From Pedobacter africanus (GTDB taxonomy: Bacteria > Bacteroidota > Bacteroidia > Sphingobacteriales > Sphingobacteriaceae), in the NCBI RefSeq assembly GCF_900176535.1, contig NZ_FWXT01000001.1:2790001-2854000 (forward strand): DNA of 64,000 nucleotides. Reading direction: 5' to 3'. The notes beneath the pieces were generated by a model. It had not been told where the DNA came from. It was given only the letters and a program-made list of their open reading frames with translations, and did not search any database. A program made the position numbers and the translations under genes. Positions 24,333 through 32,462 of the stretch are shown piece by piece (the stretch's first letter is position 1; the number at the start of each line of letters is the position of its first letter).

Positions 24333-27041
24333 TTATTTTACTTCATAGGTATAAACCGTTCTGGCCAGGTGACCCATCACATCTATTCCCTCAATAACAA
24401 CGCGGTAGGTCCCTGCTTCGTCTGTATTGAAATAATTAATTGCTGCTTTTCCTTCTTTATCTGTTACCACATGCGGGTTCCAGTACACAGTGCTGCGCAG
24501 GTCTGGCCGGCTGTCAGTTGTTCCGGGCTCATATTTCGGAGAATAAAATTCCCTGATGGTATGGTAGCCTTTAGGGGCAAAGGTAATGATGCCCGGGGCA
24601 AAGGTAGATCCTGCAAAACCACCACCTCTTTTTGTGGTGATGATAAGCACACCGCCCCCTCCGCGGGAACCATAGATAGCCGTATTGCCTACTGATTTTA
24701 ACACTTCAATACTTTCCACATCATTGGGCATAATGTTGTCCAGAAAATCTGCTTCAACATGCATGCCGTCCAGAACAATCTGCATAGGTACCTTGCCGCT
24801 AAGACTGCTGAACATGTTCCTGGTAAGATACGGAATGCCATTTTCAATAATCAACCCTGCCACGCGGCCCTGCAGGCACTGGGAGAGTGTGACACAGTTT
24901 TGCAGCATCTCGGCTGTAATGATGAAATCGGCCCTGCCTGCCCCGTTTAAGTTTGAGGAGTTCTTGGCGTCGTTTCTTTTTTCTACAATCTTGACTTCAT
25001 TGAGCATCAGGCTCCGTTCCAGCAATCCTCGTTTGGTCAGTTCGTCGAAATAATTGTTACTGCGTTTCAGGTAGGCCTGCAAAGCCTCATTTACGTTCAC
25101 TTCAATATCACCAGTGTTTGTATTTTTGGTAACGATCTGACCAGGCACAATATCCAGCTTAATGTCGACACTTTTTTTGTTTTTGGCGGTGCGGCCCTGT
25201 ACAATAAATTTGGTGCTGTCATTAAAAATGAGGTTATCGAAGTTAAAACGCCCCTGGGCATCTGTTAGTGTATCAATGGCAAAAAAGCCTCCTGAAGAAG
25301 AAAATAAAGAAACCTTGCTGTTTGGCAGAGGTTTGCCACCGTAAGAGGTAATGGTACCACTGATGGCCAGGGATCTTTCGGGCTGATAACGGATATTTGG
25401 TGGGATGTTATTGATGATGTTTTTCCAGAGGATCCGACGCCAGCCCTGGGTCATGAGCAGGTTATCGAGTGCCTGAGCAGTCTTTTCATCGTTATTGAGG
25501 AAATAATAGTTTGGTTTTTCGATATAACCTGCCAGGTCTGAGCGAAGCAATAGGCTGGTCAGGATATTTGTCTCATTTTCCGGATCGGGCTTAACCGAAG
25601 CGGTATTGGTTACTGCAATAGAAAAACTGCCCTGTATCGGCTTCTGGGCAAACTGGCTAAGCAGGCTGATGTCTACTTTTTCTCTTTTACTGTAAGTGGG
25701 GTTAAGTTTTTCTACACCGGCTTTGATGCGGTCTTCAGTATTGTTTACAAAAGCCAGTCGCTCTGCAACAGGGTTGTTTGTCGCATTGAATAGCGTAAAC
25801 TGTATGATGCCTGAAGGCAGATCCTTTTTGGGTATGCTTGCCGTAACGATCTGTTTCTGGGATGTGGCCTTGGTTACAAAATAAACATTTCCGCTATGCT
25901 GGGCCACCAATTTGAGCTCACTGGTGCCGATCAGGTCGGCCGACATCAATATTTTCACCACAATCTTTTCAGGATTGCTGCTATTTACAGATAAAACATA
26001 GCCACTTGGCAATACTTTGGGCAGGGCAAACGTTTGTTCCGAACCATCTTTGAATTTTACTTTTGCGGAGTAGACTTTTCCTGGCTGGGGGTTTACTACA
26101 AAATTGCCCATGCCAAGGTGTGTGCTCTCAAAACGGTTTACCTCTGTACCTTCGTTGTCTACAATAAGTCCGGCTACATCTTCGCCCAGACCGCTTGAAT
26201 TTACGGCCTTTACGGCTATTTTATTAGGCAGGCCCTCTACCAGGTTACCGCCTTCTGGAAAGAACTGCACATCTACGGCATTTGAAGTAGCTTTTAAGGG
26301 GATGCTCTTGGTTGCTTTTTGTTTGTCAGGTAAATTTATGGTGGCCACAATTTTTCCTGATTTGTACAAGGCGGGCTGTGTATTGAGGTAGCTGATGGTG
26401 ATTTCGCCTTCGGCATTGGTAGTTGCTTTCCCCTTGGCAAGGCTCCGGAAGTTGAGTTGTAAATCATAATTGACTTCACTATCGGTATAAGGAAGCCCGT
26501 TTTTATCTGCAAACTTTATTTTTGCCGTCACTTTTTCGGCTGTGTTTTCCTTACTGTAGCTGTAGTCGGTATGGGTGAAGACCCGGTTAGCCCAGGAGTT
26601 TCCTATTTTTATGGTTTTGTCAAAAAAGAACTCAGTGCCCGCATTTCTCATCCATTGGGTATAGGCCCGGATTCGGTAATTGCCTTCAGACAGGGTATCC
26701 GGGAGTTTGAAATCGCCCCAGCTGATTCCGCCGCTCAGGGGTTGTTTCAGCTGTGTTTTTATGGAGTCCTTCTCATTGATGAGCTCTACATATAAGGCCT
26801 GACTGATATTTGAGGGTGCCCCGCTTTCGGTATTGATCACATAGGCTTTAAACCAGATGTCATCGCCTATGGCATAGTAAGGCTTGTCGAGGTGCAGGTG
26901 TACCTTTTCCTGAGGATATTTTTTGTTGTAGTCCTGCAGTCTTTTAAGCAGTTCATCAAAAGGCGGATCTGCCAGTTTAGCAACAAAAGAGCAGCAAATG
27001 CCAAGCACAACCAGGGCAGGAACGACGGATTTAAGTTTCAT
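24333..27041 (-). CDS. Large secreted protein with MG2-like repeats and a TonB plug but no barrel
   Basis: 902 residues. An N-terminal hydrophobic segment (about 5-20) gives export. The next part has macroglobulin-like beta-sandwich features: KVHLHLDKPYYAIGDDIWFK is typical of MG2 domains. Further beta domains follow, including a carboxypeptidase-like module near residue 585 (GKPLPNSKVSLFSS). A TonB-box-like LNEVKI (680-685) precedes a plug (about 698-805, with VESIEVLKSVGNTAIYGSRG). Instead of a barrel there is one more beta-sandwich (about 845-902). Such proteins are common in Bacteroidota and unassigned. It heads an operon with two unsaturated fatty-acid oxidation enzymes. A hairpin begins 8 bases upstream of the start. 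Confidence 0.75.
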   Translation of the reverse strand: MKLKSVVPALVVLGICCSFVAKLADPPFDELLKRLQDYNKKYPQEKVHLHLDKPYYAIGDDIWFKAYVINTESGAPSNISQALYVELINEKDSIKTQLKQPLSGGISWGDFKLPDTLSEGNYRIRAYTQWMRNAGTEFFFDKTIKIGNSWANRVFTHTDYSYSKENTAEKVTAKIKFADKNGLPYTDSEVNYDLQLNFRSLAKGKATTNAEGEITISYLNTQPALYKSGKIVATINLPDKQKATKSIPLKATSNAVDVQFFPEGGNLVEGLPNKIAVKAVNSSGLGEDVAGLIVDNEGTEVNRFESTHLGMGNFVVNPQPGKVYSAKVKFKDGSEQTFALPKVLPSGYVLSVNSSNPEKIVVKILMSADLIGTSELKLVAQHSGNVYFVTKATSQKQIVTASIPKKDLPSGIIQFTLFNATNNPVAERLAFVNNTEDRIKAGVEKLNPTYSKREKVDISLLSQFAQKPIQGSFSIAVTNTASVKPDPENETNILTSLLLRSDLAGYIEKPNYYFLNNDEKTAQALDNLLMTQGWRRILWKNIINNIPPNIRYQPERSLAISGTITSYGGKPLPNSKVSLFSSSGGFFAIDTLTDAQGRFNFDNLIFNDSTKFIVQGRTAKNKKSVDIKLDIVPGQIVTKNTNTGDIEVNVNEALQAYLKRSNNYFDELTKRGLLERSLMLNEVKIVEKRNDAKNSSNLNGAGRADFIITAEMLQNCVTLSQCLQGRVAGLIIENGIPYLTRNMFSSLSGKVPMQIVLDGMHVEADFLDNIMPNDVESIEVLKSVGNTAIYGSRGGGGVLIITTKRGGGFAGSTFAPGIITFAPKGYHTIREFYSPKYEPGTTDSRPDLRSTVYWNPHVVTDKEGKAAINYFNTDEAGTYRVVIEGIDVMGHLARTVYTYEVK

Positions 27042-27048
27042 AGTGTGA

Positions 27049-27096
27049 GCATAATTAACAAAGCCTCAATATACAAATAATTGAGGCTAATTATGC
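27049..27096 (-). promoter_or_regulatory. Long imperfect hairpin/palindrome before the plug-protein operon
   Basis: The inner perfect stem is AGCCTCAAT (27062-27070) and ATTGAGGCT (27080-27088) around a 9-base loop. The outer stem is GCATAATT (27049-27056) and AATTATGC (27089-27096), with a 5-base bulge on one side only. It lies between the dcd stop and the start at 27041. No T-run follows on either strand, so an operator or a 5'-leader structure is more likely than a terminator. Confidence 0.5.
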
Positions 27097-27099
27097 GAA

Positions 27100-27636
27100 T
27101 TAAAACTTATTCTTCCACATCATGCTTTCTACGGGCTTTGTGGTTTTGTTGTTGTATTTAGCGTTGCTTTTGGTGTTGTACAAGGTGCCTATATGGCCTT
27201 CAACAACAAAATAAATGAGCTGTCCAATGGGCATACCTGCATATACGCGTACGGGCTGGGCACAGGAAATCTCGAGCGTCCAGGTATTGCAGAAACCCAC
27301 ATCACCTTTACCCGCCGTGGCGTGGATGTCGATTCCAAGCCGTCCGGTACTGGATTTTCCTTCCAGGAAAGGAATATGGACATGGGTTTCGGTATATTCC
27401 AGGGTAACACCCAGGTACAGGGTGCCCGGCTGGAGGACATAACCTTCTTTAGGGATTTCAAAATGCTCTACCTTGTTGTGTGCTTTGGCATCCAGTACCC
27501 TGTCTTTATAGGTGGCAAGATATTTACCCAGGTGCACATCGTAGGAGTTGGTACCCAGGCATTCGGGTCTGAATGGTTCAATAATAATGGTGCCTTTATC
27601 TATTTCTTCAATAATTCGTTTGTCGGACAGGATCAT
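27100..27636 (-). CDS. dcd: dCTP deaminase
   Basis: 178 residues. It deaminates dCTP to dUTP, feeding thymidylate synthesis. The N-terminus MILSDKRIIEEIDKG and the motif EGKSSTGRLGIDIHATAG, then FCNTWTLEI with the catalytic glutamate, are diagnostic of the trimeric dUTPase-like dCTP deaminase fold. GMPIGQL near the C-terminus contacts the nucleotide in this family. The length is slightly short of the E. coli enzyme (193) but normal. It is divergent from the phosphopantetheinyl transferase gene, and I could not identify its own -7 element. Confidence 0.95.
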   Translation of the reverse strand: MILSDKRIIEEIDKGTIIIEPFRPECLGTNSYDVHLGKYLATYKDRVLDAKAHNKVEHFEIPKEGYVLQPGTLYLGVTLEYTETHVHIPFLEGKSSTGRLGIDIHATAGKGDVGFCNTWTLEISCAQPVRVYAGMPIGQLIYFVVEGHIGTLYNTKSNAKYNNKTTKPVESMMWKNKF

Positions 27637-27727
27637 TTTTAAATGAATATTTGTTGTTTAAAGGTCAGGAAGCCTGCAAAAACCAGATTATTCTCTTTAA
27701 TAAGTTTAAGTTTGCAGGTTTCTGGTA

Positions 27728-27763
27728 TTTGGACGAAATTATGATTAATTTAAGATACTTTTG
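27728..27763 (+). promoter_or_regulatory. Promoter of the phosphopantetheinyl transferase-lipB pair
   Basis: TTTG at 27728-27731 and TACTTTTG at 27756-27763, with a 24-base spacer, slightly longer than usual. The ATG at 27784 lies 20 bases past the -7 element. A TTG start at 27766 would be at or before the transcription start, so it is disfavoured. Confidence 0.5.
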
Positions 27764-27783
27764 CATTGTTTTCTAAAATAGAG

Positions 27784-28425
27784 ATGCCTGTAGTTTTTAA
27801 TAAAAATATTGACGATAAGACCATACTTGCGGTATGGAAAATCGAAGAAACAGAGGAACAGTTGCTTTCGGCTTTACAGCTAAAACAGCATGAACTGGAT
27901 ATCATCTCCTCCTTAAATAACGGTAAACGTTTGCTGCACTGGCTGAGTACACGTGTGCTGCTCAGAACGATGCTGAATACCGATGAATATATTGATTGCC
28001 GGATGGACGAACATGGGAAGCCATATTTACCCGATCTGGATTATCACATTTCACTGAGTCATTCCTATGATTATGCCGCTGTAATTATTGGCAAGACCAG
28101 AAAGGTTGGTGTGGACATTGAGCTGATCAAGCATAAAATAAAAAGTATCCGGCATAAGTTCCTGTCGGACATTGAGCTGGCACAAAGACAGATCGGGGAC
28201 AACATTAATGGCTTGTACGTTTGCTGGTGTGCCAAAGAAGCGATCTATAAGTGGAATGGCAGAAAGGGACTTGAATTTAAACAGGATATGCACATCCAGC
28301 CCTTCAAGCTAAAGGCGGAAGGCAGTCTGAATGCACTTGTGGATCTGCCTGAAGGTACAGCGAATCTGTGTGTGCATTATTTTAAAATGGGTGATGACTA
28401 CATGCTCGGCTATGTGGTAGCTTAA
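27784..28425 (+). CDS. 4'-phosphopantetheinyl transferase, Sfp type
   Basis: 213 residues from the ATG at 27784. It transfers the phosphopantetheine arm of CoA to a carrier-protein serine. The two signature motifs are present: GVDIE (in RKVGVDIELI) and WCAKEAIYKW, which bind Mg2+ and CoA. Upstream, the RLLHWLSTRVLLR region corresponds to the N-terminal half of the pseudo-dimer. The size is typical of Sfp/EntD enzymes rather than AcpS (about 120). The target carrier (acyl carrier protein or a secondary-metabolite synthase) is unknown. lipB, another carrier-modification gene, follows after 9 bases. Confidence 0.9.
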   Translation: MPVVFNKNIDDKTILAVWKIEETEEQLLSALQLKQHELDIISSLNNGKRLLHWLSTRVLLRTMLNTDEYIDCRMDEHGKPYLPDLDYHISLSHSYDYAAVIIGKTRKVGVDIELIKHKIKSIRHKFLSDIELAQRQIGDNINGLYVCWCAKEAIYKWNGRKGLEFKQDMHIQPFKLKAEGSLNALVDLPEGTANLCVHYFKMGDDYMLGYVVA

Positions 28426-28434
28426 TTTTTGGCA

Positions 28435-29130
28435 ATGAACAAAAAAGTAGAATTTATAGATTGGGGACTTACCGACTACCATCATGCCTGGCAAAAGCAG
28501 GAGGCTGTTTTTGAGGGAACCGTGGCTTTAAAAACACAAAACCGGACCAACAACACGCAACTGGAAACGCCTAACTACCTGATTTTTTGTGAACACCCAC
28601 ACGTGTATACCCTCGGTAAAAGCGGGCAGCCGGAAAATCTGCTGCTGGATGAGCAGGGCTTGCTGGAGAAGAAAGCGACTTATTATAAGATCAACCGGGG
28701 CGGAGACATTACTTATCATGGACCTGGCCAGATTGTAGGCTATCCCATCCTCGATCTGGACAACTTTTTTACAGATATACACCTTTACCTGCGGACATTG
28801 GAAGAGGCAGTGATTTTAACGCTTGCCGATTTTGGTATTGCTGCAGGTCGTTATGAAGGTTATACCGGGGTATGGTTGGATGCGGATAATGACAAAGCCC
28901 GAAAAATTTGCGCCATGGGGGTAAGGTGCAGTCGCTGGGTAACCATGCATGGTTTTGCATTTAATGTGAACACTGATCTTGATTATTTTAAAAATATTGT
29001 GCCCTGTGGTATTGACGATAAAGATGTAACTTCCATTCAGCGCGAGCTGGGATATGCACCTGACATGGATGAGGTTAAGGCGAAACTGAAAGGTCACATT
29101 GCCCGTCTGTTTAAAATGGAGTTGTTTTAG
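28435..29130 (+). CDS. lipB: Octanoyltransferase (lipoate biosynthesis)
   Basis: 231 residues from the ATG at 28435; a TTG six bases earlier is less likely. LipB moves octanoate from acyl carrier protein to lipoyl domains of 2-oxoacid dehydrogenases and the glycine-cleavage H protein. Seen are RGGDITYHGPGQIVGYPILD (88-107), K157 in RKICAMGV and the catalytic C191 in VPCGI, the Cys/Lys dyad of the family. The gene is downstream of the phosphopantetheinyl transferase, so the pair couples two post-translational carrier modifications, both drawing on acyl carrier protein chemistry. Confidence 0.95.
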   Translation: MNKKVEFIDWGLTDYHHAWQKQEAVFEGTVALKTQNRTNNTQLETPNYLIFCEHPHVYTLGKSGQPENLLLDEQGLLEKKATYYKINRGGDITYHGPGQIVGYPILDLDNFFTDIHLYLRTLEEAVILTLADFGIAAGRYEGYTGVWLDADNDKARKICAMGVRCSRWVTMHGFAFNVNTDLDYFKNIVPCGIDDKDVTSIQRELGYAPDMDEVKAKLKGHIARLFKMELF

Positions 29131-29134
29131 GGTG

Positions 29135-29162
29135 TTGAAAAAACATGAAGTTCATAGTTTTG
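29135..29162 (+). promoter_or_regulatory. Promoter of the DUF5684-DUF2752-SGNH group
   Basis: TTG (29135-29137), a 17-base spacer and TAGTTTTG (29155-29162), a full -7 match. The predicted leader to the ATG at 29217 is about 50 bases and AT-rich. Confidence 0.5.
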
Positions 29163-29216
29163 ATTTTTTAGAACAAACCTTATCTTTATAGAAAAACTAC
29201 TTTAAAAAAACAAACT

Positions 29217-29702
29217 ATGGATTACAACTCAGAGTACGCAGCAGCCGGAGCCGGCATTGGAGCTGGAATGGTTATTTTTTATCTTGCCATACTGGTTTTG
29301 GTATATGCAGGGCTATGGAAAATTTTTGTAAAAGCCGGAAAACCAGGATGGGCGGCAATTATTCCCATCTACAATTTAATTGTGCTTATCGAGATCGTGG
29401 GTAAACCAATGATCTGGATATTATGGTTATTGATCCCTTGCGTAAATATCGTATTTGCGGTTTGGTTGTATAACCTGTTGAGTAAAAGCTTTGGCAAAAC
29501 AGAAGGATATACTGTGGGTATGATTTTACTGCCTTTTGTATTTATCCCGATGCTGGGTTTTGGTGATGCAAAATACCTGGGCCCTTCAGCTGCAGAAGCA
29601 CAAGCCGGATTTGCAGGTGGAAACAACCCATTTGGCGTAAATAATCCGTTTAACAACACAAACGATCCTTTCAACCAGCCGCCGACAACCCCTAACGCAT
29701 AA
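29217..29702 (+). CDS. DUF5684 domain membrane protein
   Basis: 161 residues, starting MDYNSEYAAAGAG. Four hydrophobic segments are visible. The characteristic stretch is FVKAGKPGWAAIIPIYNLIV, which occurs in small membrane proteins assigned to DUF5684 and sometimes misannotated as signal peptidase I. The C-terminal tail (about 125-161) is rich in Asn, Pro and Phe (NNPF repeated three times) and probably disordered. The function is unknown. The TTG start of the following DUF2752 gene comes immediately after its stop codon. Confidence 0.75.
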   Translation: MDYNSEYAAAGAGIGAGMVIFYLAILVLVYAGLWKIFVKAGKPGWAAIIPIYNLIVLIEIVGKPMIWILWLLIPCVNIVFAVWLYNLLSKSFGKTEGYTVGMILLPFVFIPMLGFGDAKYLGPSAAEAQAGFAGGNNPFGVNNPFNNTNDPFNQPPTTPNA

Positions 29703-30044
29703 TTGTTGGTATTGGAAACATACTTATTATCCGCCTGGTCTTCTTTTTTAGATCAGGCGGATAGTTTTTTTCTACCCTGCCCGTTTAAGGCCCTTACCGG
29801 CATTGATTGCCCTGGCTGCGGTTTTCAACGTTCGTTCTTTGCGCTGTTAAAGGGCGATTTGCAGGAGAGCTTTCATTTATACCCGCCGACCATTCCGCTG
29901 CTGATCACTTTTGTTGTGGCCCTCTCCGCACGGTATCTGACCGGTAGAAATAACGACAAGCTCGTTAAAACGCTATACCTTATTACAGGAACGATTATCA
30001 TCGGAAGCTATTTATTTAAGATATTTGTCCCACATCAACATTGA
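29703..30044 (+). CDS. DUF2752 domain protein (TTG start)
   Basis: 113 residues. The DUF2752 signature is present: PCPFKALTGIDCPGCGFQRS, with the conserved CPxCG-type cysteine pair, then a long hydrophobic second half with two membrane segments (about 49-68 and 86-105). No ATG occurs before the conserved core, so translation must begin at one of the TTG codons at 29703, 29706 or 29712. The first directly abuts the upstream stop codon, which suggests translational coupling. The function of the family is unknown. Confidence 0.75.
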   Translation: MLVLETYLLSAWSSFLDQADSFFLPCPFKALTGIDCPGCGFQRSFFALLKGDLQESFHLYPPTIPLLITFVVALSARYLTGRNNDKLVKTLYLITGTIIIGSYLFKIFVPHQH

Positions 30045-30052
30045 GCATAAAT

Positions 30053-30673
30053 ATGATAAATGACCATACCATCAGCTATCTGGCCCTTGGCGACTCCTAT
30101 ACAATTGGAGAGGCCGTTCCGGCAGCAGGCAGTTTCCCGTATCAGCTGGCAGGGCGGTTAAGGGTGGAGCAAATCATTGTTGAGGAACCGCACATCGTTG
30201 CGACTACAGGCTGGACCAGTAGTGAACTTCAGGCGGCCATTAAAAATGCGGCCCTGGCCAGAAAATTTGATTTGGTTACCCTGCTGGTAGGGGTCAATAA
30301 CCAATACCGGGGAGAATCCATAACGGTTTACCGCCGGGAATTTGCTGCTTTGCTGCAAACTGCGCTCGATTTTGCAAGGGGGGACAAAGCCCGGGTATTT
30401 GTACTGTCGATACCCGACTGGGGTGCAACGCCCTTTGGCTTAGCCAGCGGGCGCGGACGGGAAGCGATTGCTTTGGATATAGATGCATTCAATGCCGTCA
30501 ACAAAGAAGAGACTTTACTTGCCGGCCTCAGCTATACTGACATTACACCAGCTTCCAGAGATGCAGTTTCTGACCCTCTACTGGTAGCGGAAGACGGCTT
30601 ACACCCCTCAGTAAAAATGTATTCAGATTGGGTAAATAATTTATTGCCCGCGGTGTTGAAGGTTTTAAAGTAG
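30053..30673 (+). CDS. SGNH/GDSL-type hydrolase
   Basis: 206 residues from the ATG at 30053; an in-frame TTG at 30041 is less likely. Block I is LALGDSYTIGE with nucleophile S15; block III is VGVNNQY with the oxyanion-hole asparagine; block V is EDGLHPS with the Asp-His pair. These define an SGNH esterase or lipase-like hydrolase. No signal peptide is visible, so it is probably cytoplasmic. The substrate cannot be told. It is convergent with, and directly abuts, the RDD gene. Confidence 0.87.
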   Translation: MINDHTISYLALGDSYTIGEAVPAAGSFPYQLAGRLRVEQIIVEEPHIVATTGWTSSELQAAIKNAALARKFDLVTLLVGVNNQYRGESITVYRREFAALLQTALDFARGDKARVFVLSIPDWGATPFGLASGRGREAIALDIDAFNAVNKEETLLAGLSYTDITPASRDAVSDPLLVAEDGLHPSVKMYSDWVNNLLPAVLKVLK

Positions 30674-31417
30674 CTAATGTACCAGTGAAGTCTGGTGGTT
30701 ATAATCTTTCACTACTGTTTTTAAAAATTCCATTTCGTTCATGCCTTCGGGCTTGGTAACCGCCAAAATGCTGGCTACTTTTGCTGCAGTGGCATAAATA
30801 AGATCAGGATTATAGGTTTTATAGTAAGTGGCAATCACTTCGTGAATGAGTTCTATGTCCCGGTCGCTCAACAGGTTGACGTTGGCAAAGACCGGATTGT
30901 AGGTTTCTTCAACCGGGTGAAAAGCGATATGGTTAATATTTGTACGCGGAACAGTTTTAATAACCGTTGTTCCGGCCACCATATCACCAATCCTTTGTTT
31001 GTTCTCGGATACTGCCACAGAAATCAGGGCACCTAGCTGGGCGGTTAACCAGAAATCCACCAGCCGGAACAGCCAGCGGATAAAATATTGCCCAATACTG
31101 GCCTGACCACCATTCAGACTGATTACTTTGATTTTCAGCAGGCGTTTGCCTACACATTGTCCGTTCATTAAGATTTCACAAATGAGGTTATAAAAAACGA
31201 ACCCGGCAGCGTACAGGCCAATCAGTAGGTAGAAAAAATAAGGTGATCTGTCGAGTGCCCCAGAAAGCCCGGTGAGCACAACAAGGAAAACAAAAATCAG
31301 GTATAAACCCAGGAATACGGCCAAATCTATTAACCTTGCTGCTATACGTTCGCCTAGGCCCGCAACCGGATAGTCAATATCTATGTGCTGACTGGTATTT
31401 ACCTTTATTGTTTCCAT
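30674..31417 (-). CDS. RDD family membrane protein
   Basis: 247 residues. The RDD motif region is GLGERIAARLIDLAVFLGLY (the Arg-Asp pair at RLIDL), followed by three or four membrane segments in the first 150 residues and a soluble C-terminal part. RDD proteins are membrane proteins proposed in some cases to be ion or transport components. Here it is divergent from the SpoIIM gene. RDD, SpoIIM, DUF4129, MoxR and DUF58 genes often occur together, so it is best seen as part of the neighbouring cluster. Confidence 0.88.
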   Translation of the reverse strand: METIKVNTSQHIDIDYPVAGLGERIAARLIDLAVFLGLYLIFVFLVVLTGLSGALDRSPYFFYLLIGLYAAGFVFYNLICEILMNGQCVGKRLLKIKVISLNGGQASIGQYFIRWLFRLVDFWLTAQLGALISVAVSENKQRIGDMVAGTTVIKTVPRTNINHIAFHPVEETYNPVFANVNLLSDRDIELIHEVIATYYKTYNPDLIYATAAKVASILAVTKPEGMNEMEFLKTVVKDYNHQTSLVH

Positions 31418-31424
31418 ACTTATT

Positions 31425-31432
31425 CAAATATA
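31425..31432 (-). promoter_or_regulatory. -7 element TATATTTG of the RDD gene
   Basis: A full TAnnTTTG match on the minus strand, seven bases upstream of the ATG at 31417, so the leader would be only a few bases. Confidence 0.45.
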
Positions 31433-31509
31433 ATACTGATGTTCAATTTATTCTTGTAAAATTGTTTTTTGTAGCTATTTTAACAGAAAATTACATTCTA
31501 CCAAAATCT

Positions 31510-32460
31510 ATGAGAGAGGCGCTGTTTGTCAAACAAAATTCAGGGAAGTGGAAATCCTATGAGCAGTTGCAAACAGCGAACCCCGATGAACTGGCCGAGC
31601 GTTTCATTGACATCACCAACGATCTGGCCTACGCTAAAACCTTTTATCCAAAATCCCGAACTACTGCTTACCTGAACGGATTGGCTGCAGGTTTGCATCA
31701 ATCCATTTATAAAAATAAGAAGGAAGACACCAGCAGATTCATCACCTTCTGGAAGTTTGAATTGCCAGAGTTGTTTTACACCTACCGGCGTCAATTGCTG
31801 TATGCTTTTTTATTTTTCCTCGTCTCGGGTGCCATGGGTGTACTTTCTGCAAAATATGATGATACCTTCGTAAGGCTCATTCTAGGGGATGGTTATGTGA
31901 ATATGACTAACGAAAACATTGCCAAAGGGGATTCTTTTGGTGTATATAAACAGCAAGGCCCTGTAGAAATGTTTTTTATGATTGCCATCAATAACGTCTA
32001 TGTTTCGTTGCTCACTTTTCTGAGTGGGATCTTTTTGAGTGTTGGACCAGTTTTTATGTTATTGCGGAACGGGATTATGCTGGGATCGTTTGAATATTAT
32101 TTTTTTAGCAGGGGACTTGGAATTGAGTCCATCCTGGTGATCTGGATTCACGGCACACTGGAAATCTCGGCAATTATTATTGCAGGTGCCGCCGGACTGG
32201 TGCTTGGGCATGGCCTGTTGTTCCCTAAAACCTACACGCGCTTTCAGGCATTTAAGAACAGTGCAAAAGATGGGACAAAAATTGCCCTTGGGCTTGTACC
32301 TATCTTTATCGTAGCCGCATTTTTTGAGGGTTTTATTACCCGTTATACCCATATGCCTTTGTGGCTAAGTATAAGTATTTTAGGTGGATCGCTGGCATTT
32401 ATCATCTGGTATGTTATTGTCTACCCGGCCAAACTTTATAAACGCAATCAAATCAGCTAA
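31510..32460 (+). CDS. SpoIIM (stage II sporulation protein M)-family membrane protein
   Basis: 316 residues from the ATG at 31510: MREALFVKQNSGKW is the usual N-terminus of this family in Bacteroidota. An upstream in-frame start at 31336 would run through the RDD coding region and promoter and is rejected. A soluble helical N-terminal part (about 1-90) is followed by five or six membrane segments, including GIFLSVGPVFMLLRNGIMLG and a region with WIHGTLEISAIIIAG, both conserved in SpoIIM/DUF95. This organism is not a sporulator; the family occurs widely with MoxR/DUF58 clusters. It is the first gene of a six-gene operon. Confidence 0.88.
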   Translation: MREALFVKQNSGKWKSYEQLQTANPDELAERFIDITNDLAYAKTFYPKSRTTAYLNGLAAGLHQSIYKNKKEDTSRFITFWKFELPELFYTYRRQLLYAFLFFLVSGAMGVLSAKYDDTFVRLILGDGYVNMTNENIAKGDSFGVYKQQGPVEMFFMIAINNVYVSLLTFLSGIFLSVGPVFMLLRNGIMLGSFEYYFFSRGLGIESILVIWIHGTLEISAIIIAGAAGLVLGHGLLFPKTYTRFQAFKNSAKDGTKIALGLVPIFIVAAFFEGFITRYTHMPLWLSISILGGSLAFIIWYVIVYPAKLYKRNQIS

Positions 32461-32462
32461 GC

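Noticed and set aside
31336..31509. Upstream extension of the SpoIIM-family protein by 58 residues
   Set aside because: It runs through the RDD coding region and promoter, and the family N-terminus MREALFVKQN starts at 31510.
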